A stretch of 38,717 nucleotides of DNA, taken from positions 1-38,717 of the forward strand of contig NZ_VLKT01000060.1 of NCBI RefSeq assembly GCF_007830515.1. Reading direction: 5' to 3'. The notes beneath the pieces were generated by a model. That model saw only the letters and a program-made list of their open reading frames with translations, was not told where the DNA came from and did not search any database. Below, in pieces: positions 22,282-32,753 of this stretch; the first letter of the stretch is position 1; every line of letters starts with the position of its first letter. The stretch is from Mesorhizobium tianshanense. Its GTDB lineage: Bacteria > Pseudomonadota > Alphaproteobacteria > Rhizobiales > Rhizobiaceae. Both the position numbers and the translations under genes were made by a program.

Positions 22282-22409
22282 TGGCCTTTTCTCCTTGCCT
22301 TTCGAGCCGTCGCAACAGCGAGGGCTCGTTTCGTCGGACCCAACATGAGGCTTTTTGTTCGCCGGAAAAACCCGTATGGTTCGACAAGGCTATTCGGAAT
22401 ATCCTCACA

Positions 22410-23318
22410 ATGCGCCTCGACCAGTTCAGCGGCATCGTCGCCTTCGTCAAGGTCGCGGAGGCCAGAAGCTTCACCCGCGCCGCCGCCGAACTCGGCATCG
22501 CTCCGGCCTCGCTGAGCGAGGCCGTCAAGGGGCTTGAGGAGCGTCTGGGAGTGCGGCTCCTCAACCGCACGACCCGCAGCGTCGGCTTGACCGAGGCAGG
22601 CGCCTATTACCTCGACCACGTGCGCCCGGCGGCCGAAGAGGTCTACGCGGCAGGCGCGGCGCTGCGCGAGACCCGCGATCGCCCGGCCGGCACGCTGCGC
22701 CTGAGCCTGCCATGGATCGCCGCGCCACTGCTGATCGAGCCGCTGATGGGACCGTTCATGGACGCCTACCCCGAAGTGCGGCTTAGCCTGATCTTCGACG
22801 ACAGCTTCGTCGATATCGCCGCCCAGGGCTTCGACGCCGGTCTGCGGATCGGCGAGCTTCTCGACAAGGATATGATCGGCGCGCGCCTGGGCGGGCCGCT
22901 GCAGACGGTCGTTTTGGGCAGCCCGGATTATCTGGCGCGTAACGGCACGCCCAAGCAGCCCGCAGACCTCGCCGCCCACCGCTGCATCGCATTCGCCTTC
23001 ACCCGCACTCGCGCCATCTCGCCCTGGGAGTTCGTCGTGGATGGACGCCAGGTCGAGTTCACACCCGACGCACGTCTGATCGTGAACACGCTTCCGCTCT
23101 GCATCACCGCCGCCGCGCAAGGGCTTGGCCTTGCGTTCGCCATCGAAGGCCTCGCTGCGCCGCTTCTCGCCTCAGGCGCGCTGGTCAAGGTGCTGGAGCC
23201 CTTCTGTCCCACTTACGAACCGCTCCACCTCTATTATCCCAGTCGCCGCCTCGTGCCGCCGAAGCTGCGGGCCTTCATCGACTTCGTGCGCGCGAACGCT
23301 CACAAGTTGCGGATCTGA
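22410..23318 (+). CDS. LysR-family transcription regulator
   Basis: A 302-residue regulator from the ATG at 22410. The HTH is at about 8-65: 'FSGIVAFVKVAEARSFTRAA' continuing 'AELGIAPASLSEAVKGLEER' and 'LGVRLLNRTTRSVGLTEAG'. A LysR substrate domain follows, 'GTLRLSLPWIAAPLLIEPLM' to 'DIAAQGFDAGLRIGELLDKD'. The 128-bp gap to the divergent gene at 22281 is the expected operator region and contains ATTCGGAAT (about 22387-22395). The likely target is the NTF2-like/hydrolase/NTF2-like operon. The effector is unknown. Confidence 0.92.
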   Translation: MRLDQFSGIVAFVKVAEARSFTRAAAELGIAPASLSEAVKGLEERLGVRLLNRTTRSVGLTEAGAYYLDHVRPAAEEVYAAGAALRETRDRPAGTLRLSLPWIAAPLLIEPLMGPFMDAYPEVRLSLIFDDSFVDIAAQGFDAGLRIGELLDKDMIGARLGGPLQTVVLGSPDYLARNGTPKQPADLAAHRCIAFAFTRTRAISPWEFVVDGRQVEFTPDARLIVNTLPLCITAAAQGLGLAFAIEGLAAPLLASGALVKVLEPFCPTYEPLHLYYPSRRLVPPKLRAFIDFVRANAHKLRI

Positions 23319-23402
23319 TGGGTCGTTGCGCTGCCGCGGATCGCGAGCCGGTTCCAATCAGCCAAAGCGCCGGCTGAGCCAACAGTTCCGGCTTTCACGG
23401 CA

Positions 23403-24218
23403 ATGGACCCAATGCTAGGGCAGGATCAGCCGAACTTGACCAATGGATCGCCCGTGACCGACGCCGAACGCCCTCGCCTGCCGCTAATTGAAATCTGTGT
23501 CGAAGGCATAGACGGCCTGCTGGCCGCGCAAGCAGCCGGCGCCGATCGGGTCGAGCTCTGCGCCAGCCTCGTCGAGGGCGGCATCACGCCGAGTTTCGGC
23601 ACCGTGCGCGCGGCCCTCGAACTGGCGACGATCCCGTTCCATGTCATCGTGCGGCCGCGCGGCGGCGATTTTCTCTACAGCGACGCCGAGTACAGCTCGA
23701 TGCTCGCCGATGTCGGCGCGCTGAGCGAGCTTGGCGTGGCCGGTGTCGTCGTCGGCTCCCTGAACGCCGACGGCACCATCGACGAAAAGCGCATGGGCGA
23801 GTTGGTGCAGGCGGCAGGGCCCTTGAACGTGACATGCCATCGCGCCTTCGACATGACGCGCGATCCGGCCGAGGCCCTGGAAACGCTGATCCGCTGCGGG
23901 GTTGGCCGCGTGCTGACCAGCGGCCAGCGCGACACCGCATTGGAGGGCGTGGCCCTGCTGGCGGACCTCGTCCGGCAGGCCGGAAAGCGCATCATCATCC
24001 TCGGCTGCGGCGGGCTAGATCCCAGGAATATCGCCGAGGTACGGGAAAGAACCGGACTGACCGAAATGCATTTCGCCGCGCTCAAGGACGTGCCGAGCGC
24101 CATGCGCTACCGCAATCCCCGGGTTGGGATGGGCGGCACCGACCTCGACCGCGAGTACCGCAACACCGTGACCGACGCGGCGCAGGTGGCGACGACAATT
24201 GCGGCGGCGAAGGCATGA
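23403..24218 (+). CDS. cutC: CutC family protein
   Basis: A 271-residue TIM-barrel protein. After an extended N-terminus of about 28 residues the family pattern begins: 'IEICVEGIDGLLAAQAAGAD', 'RVELCASLVEGGITPSFGTV', 'VIVRPRGGDFLYSD', 'VTCHRAFDMTRDP', 'RVLTSGQRDTALEG' and a closing 'MHFAALKDVPSAMRYRNP'. CutC was first linked to copper tolerance, but its biochemical role is unsettled. It sits alone on the strand, 85 bases after the LysR gene. The start is not certain; a GTG 17 codons further on would also retain the full domain. Confidence 0.9.
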   Translation: MDPMLGQDQPNLTNGSPVTDAERPRLPLIEICVEGIDGLLAAQAAGADRVELCASLVEGGITPSFGTVRAALELATIPFHVIVRPRGGDFLYSDAEYSSMLADVGALSELGVAGVVVGSLNADGTIDEKRMGELVQAAGPLNVTCHRAFDMTRDPAEALETLIRCGVGRVLTSGQRDTALEGVALLADLVRQAGKRIIILGCGGLDPRNIAEVRERTGLTEMHFAALKDVPSAMRYRNPRVGMGGTDLDREYRNTVTDAAQVATTIAAAKA

Positions 24219-24294
24219 TCCCAAAGAGACTGTTTCGAAATTCGCTCTGGAGTGTCATATGGTGGTGGTTTCGAGAACGGGAGCGGAGCGGACA

Positions 24295-24400
24295 TTAGAG
24301 CGCCGCGCGTCCAATTGGACGCGCAAAGGACGCTCTAACACTTTCCAGTTGGCGCATGATCCTTTCCGGAAACCGATTTCGGTTTCCGGGGTCATGCGCT
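24295..24400. repeat. Rhizobial double-palindrome intergenic repeat
   Basis: Outer arms TTAGAGCG (24295-24302) and CGCTCTAA (24331-24338) enclose a perfect palindrome GCGCGTCCAATTGGACGCGC (24305-24324). A second palindrome follows at 24352-24399, opening GCGCATGATCC and closing GGGTCATGCGC, with inner arms CGGAAACCGA and the facing TCGGTTTCCG. This is the layout of a dispersed repeat common between genes of Mesorhizobium and relatives. It lies between cutC and the GNAT gene. Confidence 0.72.
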
Positions 24401-24486
24401 GGGTCCGTGAGCACCGGAAGCGCAGAAAACGCCATCGGATGGCCGCCAGAGTAGAGTTTCCAAACAGGCTCTAAGGAAGAAAACAC

Positions 24487-24984
24487 GTGACGGAAGCACG
24501 CTGGCCGATCGACCGGGTCTCGCCGCAGGACGAGCCCGCCATCCTCGCCCTCAACAACGAGCACGCGGCCGAACTGTCGTGGCTTGAGCCTGAACGCCTG
24601 TCCTTCCTGCTCGGTGAAGCCTTCTATGCGCGCCGCATCGGTGCGCTCGAAGCCTTCATCATGACGTTCGACCAGAACGCTCGCTACGACAGTCCGAATT
24701 TCCTGTGGTTCCGCGAGCGCTACCCGCGCTTCGTCTATGTCGACCGTGTCGTCGTCGCCGGAGAAGCGCGTGGCCGCGGCCATGCCCGCAGGCTCTATGA
24801 GGATCTGTTCGACCATGTCTCGCGTGCCGGCCAGACCATCGTCACTTGCGAGGTGAATGCCGACCCGCCCAACCCGGCTTCGGATGCCTTTCACGCAGCG
24901 CTCGGCTTCGTCGAGGTCGGCGACGCGGTGATCCACGGCGGCAAGAAGGCGGTGCGCTACTATACCAGGCAGATCAGCGGCTGA
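24487..24984 (+). CDS. GNAT-family N-acetyltransferase
   Basis: A 165-residue protein from a GTG at 24487 with AAGGAAG 7 nt upstream. The GNAT fold includes 'WPIDRVSPQDEPAILALNNE', the strand 'PRFVYVDRVVVAGEARGRGH' whose 'ARGRGHA' forms the acetyl-CoA pyrophosphate loop, and 'NADPPNPASDAFHAALGFVE', the usual closing helix-strand with 'ALGF'. The N-terminal half has 'FYARRIGALEAFIMTFDQNA', typical of a subgroup related to a predicted GNAT superfamily (COG3818-like). The substrate is unknown. It follows the repeat at 24295 and is convergent with the cox operon. Confidence 0.9.
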   Translation: MTEARWPIDRVSPQDEPAILALNNEHAAELSWLEPERLSFLLGEAFYARRIGALEAFIMTFDQNARYDSPNFLWFRERYPRFVYVDRVVVAGEARGRGHARRLYEDLFDHVSRAGQTIVTCEVNADPPNPASDAFHAALGFVEVGDAVIHGGKKAVRYYTRQISG

Positions 24985-25112
24985 GGCGACAGCGCGGCCC
25001 TACCAGTTGTGGTTCAGCCACGCACGGCCGGCTTTTCGACGATGTGTTGCTGCACAAAGCGCAAGCGCGAGAATGGCGACACTCGCATGTCCGGCCGTCA
25101 GACCCGAGAGCG

Positions 25113-25140
25113 ACGAAAAAGGGCCGCGAAGGCCCCTTTC
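25113..25140 (-). terminator. Terminator of the cox operon
   Basis: Read on the minus strand, GGGGCC, loop TTCGC, GGCCC is followed by TTTTT (25120-25116), a textbook intrinsic terminator. It lies about 55 bases past the coxM stop. Confidence 0.8.
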
Positions 25141-25152
25141 CCAAAGCTGGCA

Positions 25153-25182
25153 ATCCCAAAATCGGCGATCCCAAAATCGGCG
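25153..25182. repeat. 15-bp direct tandem repeat, two copies
   Basis: ATCCCAAAATCGGCG occurs twice in perfect tandem (25153-25167 and 25168-25182), between the terminator and the coxM stop. No function can be given. Confidence 0.85.
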
Positions 25183-25192
25183 ATCGATGCCT

Positions 25193-25990
25193 TCAGGCGT
25201 TGGCGGCGGTCACTGCGCGCTTGGCCATCACCGCGATGAGATTGGCCCGGTAGTCGGCCGAGGCGTGGAGGTCGCTCATCAAATTCTTCGCCGAAACCTT
25301 CACGCCGTCGAGCGCGGCAGCCATGAAGCTTTTGGTCAGCGCCGCCTCGATGTCCTTCGAACGGAAGACGCCGTCGTCGCCGGCCCCGGTGACGGCGACC
25401 CTGACGCCGTCCTTGCCCTTGGCCACGAACACCCCGACGATCGCATAGCGCGAGGCGGGATTGCGGAACTTTTCATAGGCCGCCTTGGCCGGCGCGGTGA
25501 AGGTTACCGCGGTGATGATCTCGCCATCCTTCAGCGCCGTCTCGAACAGGCCCGTGAAGAACTTGCCGGCCGCGATCTCGCGCTTGTTGGTGACGATGGT
25601 TGCGTCGAGCGCAAGCAGTGCTGCCGGATAGTCGGCCGCCGGATCGTTGTTGGCGATCGAACCGCCGATCGTGCCCTTGTGGCGCACGGCCGGATCACCG
25701 ATCAGCGAGGCCATATGGGCGAGCGCCGGACAGGCCTTCTTCAGCTTCTCGTCGCTGGCGACGTCGTAATGCGTGGTGGCGGCGCCGATGGTGACGGTCT
25801 TGCCCGACACTTTGACGCCCTGCAGTTCCTTGATCCGCGACAGGTCGACCAGGTCGGAAGGCGCGGCAAGCCGCGTCTTCATGGCGGGGATCAGCGTCAT
25901 GCCGCCCGACAGGAGTTTTGCATCGCCGCTCTTGATCAGCTTGGCGGCCTCCGTGACGGAGGCGGCGCGGTGATAGTTGACTGAGTACAT
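25193..25990 (-). CDS. coxM: CO dehydrogenase-like medium (FAD) subunit
   Basis: A 265-residue subunit. The FAD-binding domain opens 'FHRAASVTEAAKLI'-like (residues 6-20), then 'LLSGGMTLIPAMKTRLAAPS' (26-45), where the usual 'AGGQSL' reads 'SGGMTL', and 'GDPAVRHKGTIGGSIANNDP' (about 98-117), the second FAD motif. A CO_deh_flav_C domain covers the last 100 residues. It accepts electrons from the [2Fe-2S] subunit. It is last in the S-L-M order typical of form II enzymes. GGGAG precedes the ATG at 25990. The substrate depends on the large subunit. Confidence 0.92.
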   Translation of the reverse strand: MYSVNYHRAASVTEAAKLIKSGDAKLLSGGMTLIPAMKTRLAAPSDLVDLSRIKELQGVKVSGKTVTIGAATTHYDVASDEKLKKACPALAHMASLIGDPAVRHKGTIGGSIANNDPAADYPAALLALDATIVTNKREIAAGKFFTGLFETALKDGEIITAVTFTAPAKAAYEKFRNPASRYAIVGVFVAKGKDGVRVAVTGAGDDGVFRSKDIEAALTKSFMAAALDGVKVSAKNLMSDLHASADYRANLIAVMAKRAVTAANA

Positions 25991-26064
25991 GTGTCTTTCT
26001 CCCTTCGGGGAAAGAGCGAACCGGGAAATGGCGAGTAGGGATTTTACCCCGACGTACCGCTCTT

Positions 26065-26094
26065 CCCTATTCGCTACTCCCTATTCGCTATTCG
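26065..26094. repeat. Octamer-type repeat in the coxL-coxM spacer
   Basis: CCCTATTCGCTACTCCCTATTCGCTATTCG-type sequence (three to four degenerate copies of CTATTCG/CTACTC) starts 5 bases after the coxL stop. An imperfect inverse copy, GGCGAGTAGGGA, lies at about 26030-26041, so the spacer can fold. Confidence 0.7.
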
Positions 26095-26098
26095 TTTG

Positions 26099-28450
<2,352 letters not shown>

Positions 28451-28487
28451 CGCAGAAATTCCTCCCGAATTGCGGAAATAGCGAATA

Positions 28488-28580
28488 GTGAGTAGCGAAT
28501 AGTAAGTAGCGATTGGTGGTGAGTTGGCGCTTGGTCAGAGGGGCACACTGACTACTCGCTACTCGCTATTCGCTACTCAC
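28488..28580. repeat. Long imperfect hairpin of octamer repeats in the coxS-coxL spacer
   Basis: Arms 28488-28517 and 28551-28580 (30 nt each) are inverted copies matching at 26 positions. They are built from degenerate TAGCGAAT/AGTGAGTAG units and separated by a 33-nt loop. The hairpin lies between the coxS stop (28587) and the coxL ribosome site (about 28463). Confidence 0.85.
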
Positions 28581-28586
28581 TTTACC

Positions 28587-29087
28587 TCACGCAGCTTGCC
28601 TGGCCTTACCCTTCGATCCCTTGGCCATCGTCTTCGATGCGGCGAGGATCGCTTTCACGATGTTGTGGTAGCCGGTGCAGCGGCAGATATTGCCTTCGAG
28701 TTCGGCGCGCACCGTGGCCTCGTCGAGGCCTTCGGGGTGGCGGGCGATCATGTCCGTCGCCGCCATGATCATGCCCGGCGTGCAGAAACCGCACTGCAGC
28801 CCGTGATGCTCCTTGAACGCCGCCTGTACCGGATGCAGGTCGGCGCCGTCCGCCAGTCCTTCGATCGTCACGACGCTCGACCCGGAAGCCTGCACCGCAA
28901 GCATCGTGCAGGATTTGACCGCCTTGCCGTCGACATGGACCACACAGGCGCCGCATTGCGAGGTGTCGCAGCCGACATGCGTCCCGGTCAGGCCGAGATT
29001 CTCCCTCAAGAAATGAACCAGAAGCGTACGGTCTTCGGCAGCGCCGCTGACCCGCCTTCCGTTCACCGTCAACGATATATCCGACAT
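28587..29087 (-). CDS. coxS: CO dehydrogenase-like small [2Fe-2S] subunit
   Basis: A 166-residue iron-sulfur protein. The plant-type [2Fe-2S] cluster is bound by C40, C45, C48 and C60 ('GCDTSQCGACVVHVDG', 'KSC'). The second, helical-domain cluster is bound by C99, C102, C135 and C137 ('QCGFCTPGM', 'GNICRCTGYHNI'). All eight cysteines are present. It passes electrons from the Mo centre to the FAD subunit. GGGAGG about 5 nt upstream supports the ATG at 29087. It is the first gene of the operon. A TGCATTATGCA palindrome (29166-29176) about 80 bases upstream may be an operator. The Lys/Ala-rich tail (last 15 residues) is probably disordered. Confidence 0.94.
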   Translation of the reverse strand: MSDISLTVNGRRVSGAAEDRTLLVHFLRENLGLTGTHVGCDTSQCGACVVHVDGKAVKSCTMLAVQASGSSVVTIEGLADGADLHPVQAAFKEHHGLQCGFCTPGMIMAATDMIARHPEGLDEATVRAELEGNICRCTGYHNIVKAILAASKTMAKGSKGKARQAA

Positions 29088-29165
29088 AAAACCTCCCTGG
29101 GTGCTAACCTTGGTCGTTTGGCGTCGGTGGTGCCCGAGCCCTCTGTCTGTCTGCCATTCTTATAC

Positions 29166-29176
29166 TGCATTATGCA
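29166..29176. promoter_or_regulatory. Palindrome upstream of coxS
   Basis: TGCAT-T-ATGCA, arms of five bases, about 80 bases upstream of the coxS start in an otherwise featureless gap of about 250 bases. It is a candidate operator only. Confidence 0.3.
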
Positions 29177-29342
29177 CGGGAAAAAGTGCCGCGAAATGCC
29201 GAGATTGCGAGAATGCAGTTCGTCCCAGAATCCGCATATTGTACTTTCGGTCACGCAAAGACAGCGGAAACGGCACGATGGAGGAGAGCTTCGATCGCCG
29301 TGCGAATGCCGCCTTCCGGCCATGAGCGGCTCCGAGCCGATC

Positions 29343-29774
29343 TCAGCCGATGCCGTGTTCCCTGAGAACCTCCTGCTCGTCGCCTGACACCCAGCCAAAT
29401 ATCTTGGGCTCTCCGCCCAGCTTCTGCACGAGGTAGTGGACGTCGAAATCTATCGTGACATCCGGTCGGCCTTGACGGGCATAGGTCGCCGTCCAGGCGA
29501 CATGGGCAACGCAATGATGCTCGTCTATCGGCGAGATCCGAACATCCCGCTTCCGCATCGCCTTCGTGCCGATCGCTCGATAATGAGCATAGCCTTGTTC
29601 CATGGCCTGCTTGAGCTGGTCGTCGTTCTTCCCGACCATGACGCCGGCAGGTGACGCCGCGATGAAGGCGGAGGCATAGACCGATGCGACTTCATCCATG
29701 TCGGCATCGCCGGCGAGGGACTTCTGGAAAAGCTGCTCGTACCTTTCGAACAGCTTCCGGACCTGTGCTTCCAT
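29343..29774 (-). CDS. NTF2-like (SnoaL-type) protein
   Basis: A 143-residue cytoplasmic protein. The NTF2-like fold begins 'VRKLFERYEQLFQKSLAGDA' and continues 'VASVYASAFIAASPAGVMVG', 'RDVRISPIDEHHCVAHVAWT' and 'DFDVHYLVQKLGGEPKIFGW'. It has no signal peptide, unlike the two NTF2-like proteins at 20184 and 21778. GGGAG about 8 nt upstream supports the ATG. It is divergent from the FIST gene at 29892 across a 117-bp gap holding a strong inverted repeat. The function is unknown; it may bind a small ligand. Confidence 0.82.
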   Translation of the reverse strand: MEAQVRKLFERYEQLFQKSLAGDADMDEVASVYASAFIAASPAGVMVGKNDDQLKQAMEQGYAHYRAIGTKAMRKRDVRISPIDEHHCVAHVAWTATYARQGRPDVTIDFDVHYLVQKLGGEPKIFGWVSGDEQEVLREHGIG

Positions 29775-29796
29775 GGATCGCGCTCCCTTCCGGTGT

Positions 29797-29850
29797 GGAT
29801 TTGAAGCTTCTGAACGCTGATGCCGTCAAAATAGCAGAAACTTCAAATCC
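29797..29850. promoter_or_regulatory. 16-bp inverted repeat between divergent NTF2-like and FIST genes
   Basis: GGATTTGAAGCTTCTG (29797-29812) and CAGAAACTTCAAATCC (29835-29850) are inverted copies with one mismatch, separated by 22 bases. Both neighbouring genes are read away from it, so it cannot be a terminator for either. It may be a paired operator or a hairpin in the FIST 5' region. Confidence 0.6.
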
Positions 29851-29891
29851 ATCATGTTGGCTCATTGCCAAACCAGCACTTGAAGACAACA

Positions 29892-31145
29892 ATGACGTCG
29901 ACGCCGGCGCGCCGAGGAGCACAAAAAAGAGCCGCGCACAAAAAAAGAGCGTCGGAGGAACGGAGGAAGAAGTCGCTGGCCAGTTCACGGACGCGCTATG
30001 CATGCGGCCTGTCGGTGCTCACCACGGATGAGCCCGACGCCGATGCGTTCACCCGGACGATCGCGGCCGAAGCCGCGGCCATCGATGCCGGCTTCGCCCT
30101 GCTCTTCTTCTCCCAGAGCCTCGTCGATGCCGCGGCCCTGTCGAACGCGCTGAAGATCAACGCGCCGGCACTTGCCTATGCCGGCTGCTCCACCGCCGGC
30201 GAAATCACGCCGCGCGGTCTGGAGGAAGGCCAGATCCTCGCCTTGCTGCTTCCGTCGGCGTCGTTTTCGGTCGCAAGCACCATGGTCGACAATCTCTCTT
30301 CGTCGGGCATGGACAAGATCACCGATGAAGTCGGGGCGCTGCGGCGCTCGCTGCAGGGCCGCATCGGGTACGAACGGACCAACACCACCTTCGCGCTCTG
30401 CTTCATCGACGGGCTGTCCTATGCCGAGGAAGCGGTGACCTCGGCCATCCATTGGGGCCTCGACGACATTCCTCTGATCGGCGGATCGGCCGGAGACGAT
30501 CTGAAGTTCGAGACGACGCGGCTGATTTCGAACGGCAGGGTTACCTCCGACAGTGCCATCATCGTGCTGATCACCACGGAAATTCCTTTCCACGTATTCA
30601 AGACCGACAATTTCGTTCCCACCGACCAGAAGCTGGTGGTGACGGCGTCCGATCCCGATCACCGCACCGTGCGCGAATTCAACGCCACCAATGCCGCGGA
30701 GGAATATGCCGCCTCGGTCGGCGTCATCCCGCAGATGCTGACACCGCTGAGTTTTGCCTCGCACCCGGTGGTGGTGAAAGTCGGCGGCGAGTTTTACTGC
30801 CGCTCGATCCAGAAGATGCACGCGGACGGCTCGCTGTCGTTCTTCTGCGCCATCGACGATGGCGTCGTCCTTTCCATCGCCCAGCCCAAGGGCATGGTTG
30901 AATCGACACGTGCCGCCCTCAAGGACGTCGAGGACAGGCTTGGCGGCATCGACATGATCCTCGGCTTCGACTGCGTGCTGCGCCGGCTCGACGCGCGCAA
31001 CCGGCAGGTCTTTCGAGAGATTTCGGAACTCTACAAGGTCAACAACGTCATCGGCTTCGGCACCTATGGCGAACAGTACCGGTCGATGCATCTGAACCAG
31101 ACCTTTACCGGCATCGCCTTCGGAGAGCGGCAGGCGGCGGAGTAG
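29892..31145 (+). CDS. FIST-domain protein, NosP-like sensor
   Basis: A 417-residue soluble protein from the ATG at 29892; a TTG at 29865 is possible. After a very basic N-terminus (about 35 residues) comes the FIST_N domain: 'LLFFSQSLVDAAALSNAL', 'YAGCSTAGEITPRGLEEGQI', 'LALLLPSASFSVASTMVDNL', then 'DIPLIGGSAGDDLKFETTRL'. The FIST_C domain follows, ending 'VIGFGTYGEQYRSMHLNQTF'. In Pseudomonas a FIST protein, NosP, binds heme and NO and is co-transcribed with the kinase NahK; the same order (FIST gene, then hybrid kinase, 9 nt apart) is seen here. The parallel supports, but does not prove, NO sensing. I cannot point to the heme ligand. Confidence 0.83.
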   Translation: MTSTPARRGAQKRAAHKKRASEERRKKSLASSRTRYACGLSVLTTDEPDADAFTRTIAAEAAAIDAGFALLFFSQSLVDAAALSNALKINAPALAYAGCSTAGEITPRGLEEGQILALLLPSASFSVASTMVDNLSSSGMDKITDEVGALRRSLQGRIGYERTNTTFALCFIDGLSYAEEAVTSAIHWGLDDIPLIGGSAGDDLKFETTRLISNGRVTSDSAIIVLITTEIPFHVFKTDNFVPTDQKLVVTASDPDHRTVREFNATNAAEEYAASVGVIPQMLTPLSFASHPVVVKVGGEFYCRSIQKMHADGSLSFFCAIDDGVVLSIAQPKGMVESTRAALKDVEDRLGGIDMILGFDCVLRRLDARNRQVFREISELYKVNNVIGFGTYGEQYRSMHLNQTFTGIAFGERQAAE

Positions 31146-31154
31146 GAGGTTCTC

Positions 31155-32495
31155 ATGCCGCTCAAGGACATCAACGATCTGGAGAAGCTGAAGAAGATCA
31201 ACGCGGCCCTTGTCAGCCGCGTCGAGCGCTCGATGGACCAGCAGGGCAACGCGTTCTCGCTGTTCCAGACCGCGATTTCGCTCGAGAATCGAGTGCGCAC
31301 GCGCACCGAGGAACTGCACTCGACACTGCGTAGATTGGAACAATCCAACATCGATTTGAGCGCGGCCAAGGAAAACGCCGAGCTGGCGAACCTGTCCAAG
31401 ACCAGGTTCCTGGCAGCCGCCAGCCACGACGTGCTGCAGCCGCTCAATGCAGCACACCTCTCGGTCTCGGCGCTGGCCGAAGTGCAGACCAGCGACGAGG
31501 GCAAGAAGCTGGTCCGGCAGGTCGAGCGGTCGCTGGAGACGATGGAGGATCTGCTCCGCACCCTGCTCGACATTTCCAAGCTCGACGCCGGCGTCGTGCA
31601 GCCCGACATCGGCGACGTCAACCTGGAGACGCTGTTTTCGTCGCTGCGTTCGGACTTTCAGCCAGTCGCGAAGATGAAGGGCCTGACGCTGAAATTCCGG
31701 CCGGTCAACGCCGTCGTGCGCTCGGACCGCACCTTGCTGCGGCGCATCCTGCAGAACATCCTTTCCAACGCTCTGCGCTACACCCGCTCCGGCGGCGTGC
31801 TGGTCGGCACCAGGCATCGCGGCGACACGATCCGCATCGATGTCGCCGATACCGGCTGCGGCATTCCCGACGACCAGCGCGAGGCCGTGTTCGAGGAATT
31901 CCACCGCGGCACGATCTCGTCCGATAGCGGGCTTGCCGGCGGCGGGCTGGGCCTGGGCCTGGCCATCGTGCGCCGCATCGCCGCCGCACTCGGCCATCCC
32001 GTGACGTTTTCGTCGAAGGTCGGACACGGCACGATTTTCCATATCGACGTTCCGGTCGGCATCGGCGCCACGGCCGACGTCATCGCCAACGCCGCCGACA
32101 TGGAGCGGCCGCGTGGCTACGGTCTGTTCGGCACAAAGGTGCTGCTGGTCGAGAACGACATCGAGGTGCTGGAGGCGATGACGTTCCTGCTCGAGCGCTG
32201 GCAATGCCTGGTGCGCCCCGCCACCTCGACCGGTGATGCGCTCGACATGCTTGGCGATACGGACTGGGTGCCGGACATCGTCATAGCCGACCAGCATCTC
32301 GACGGCGGCGATCTCGGCACCACGACCATCGCCGAAGTCCGCGACTATCTCGGCCGCGCCGTACCGGCGCTGATCGTCACCGCCGACGGTTCCGAGACCG
32401 TTGCCAAAGCCGCCCGCGCCGCCGGCATCGAGCTGATGCGCAAGCCGCTGAAACCGGCACAACTGCGCGCGCTGCTGGCGCATTTGCTGGCTTAG
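31155..32495 (+). CDS. Soluble hybrid histidine kinase, NahK/ErcS'-like
   Basis: A 446-residue cytoplasmic kinase with no membrane segments. A coiled-coil lead (about 5-80) is followed by the HisKA domain with H91 in 'FLAAASHDVLQPLNAAHLSV'. The ATPase domain has an N box 'LLRRILQNILSNALRYT' (194-210), 'DTGCGIPDD' (232-240) and 'GGGLGLGLAIV' (262-272). A C-terminal receiver (about 326-446) carries phospho-acceptor D379 in 'DIVIADQHLDGG' and a Lys in 'MRKPLKP'. AGGAGG is 4-5 nt upstream of the ATG, 9 nt after the FIST stop, so the two are co-translated. The FIST protein is the likely sensory partner, and the LuxR regulator at 32754 a likely downstream target. Confidence 0.9.
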   Translation: MPLKDINDLEKLKKINAALVSRVERSMDQQGNAFSLFQTAISLENRVRTRTEELHSTLRRLEQSNIDLSAAKENAELANLSKTRFLAAASHDVLQPLNAAHLSVSALAEVQTSDEGKKLVRQVERSLETMEDLLRTLLDISKLDAGVVQPDIGDVNLETLFSSLRSDFQPVAKMKGLTLKFRPVNAVVRSDRTLLRRILQNILSNALRYTRSGGVLVGTRHRGDTIRIDVADTGCGIPDDQREAVFEEFHRGTISSDSGLAGGGLGLGLAIVRRIAAALGHPVTFSSKVGHGTIFHIDVPVGIGATADVIANAADMERPRGYGLFGTKVLLVENDIEVLEAMTFLLERWQCLVRPATSTGDALDMLGDTDWVPDIVIADQHLDGGDLGTTTIAEVRDYLGRAVPALIVTADGSETVAKAARAAGIELMRKPLKPAQLRALLAHLLA

Positions 32496-32753
32496 AGAAT
32501 GACTAACGCGATCCTCAATTACTTGGGAAAACCGGCGTCATCTCTTTTGACGTCACCGCCTTTTGCATTCGTGACCTACCTCACCTCGCGCTAGGCGAGG
32601 AATACGATCTCATCGATGAGGAATTAGGCGAAACGAGAGAAATCATTTCGTCTATATCATTCGGATAGGGACCAGCAGATCAAACGCCTTTGAGACATTC
32701 ACCTGATCACAGCGCCTTGCTGCTTCGTTTGCAAGGGTATCGGCACCGACCCC

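Noticed and set aside
28488..28580. CRISPR array
   Set aside because: The units are short and degenerate, with no regular spacers and no cas genes nearby.
29985..32483. Very long minus-strand frame of 832 codons
   Set aside because: It is antisense to the FIST and hybrid-kinase genes and has no domain pattern; its length reflects codon bias at third positions.
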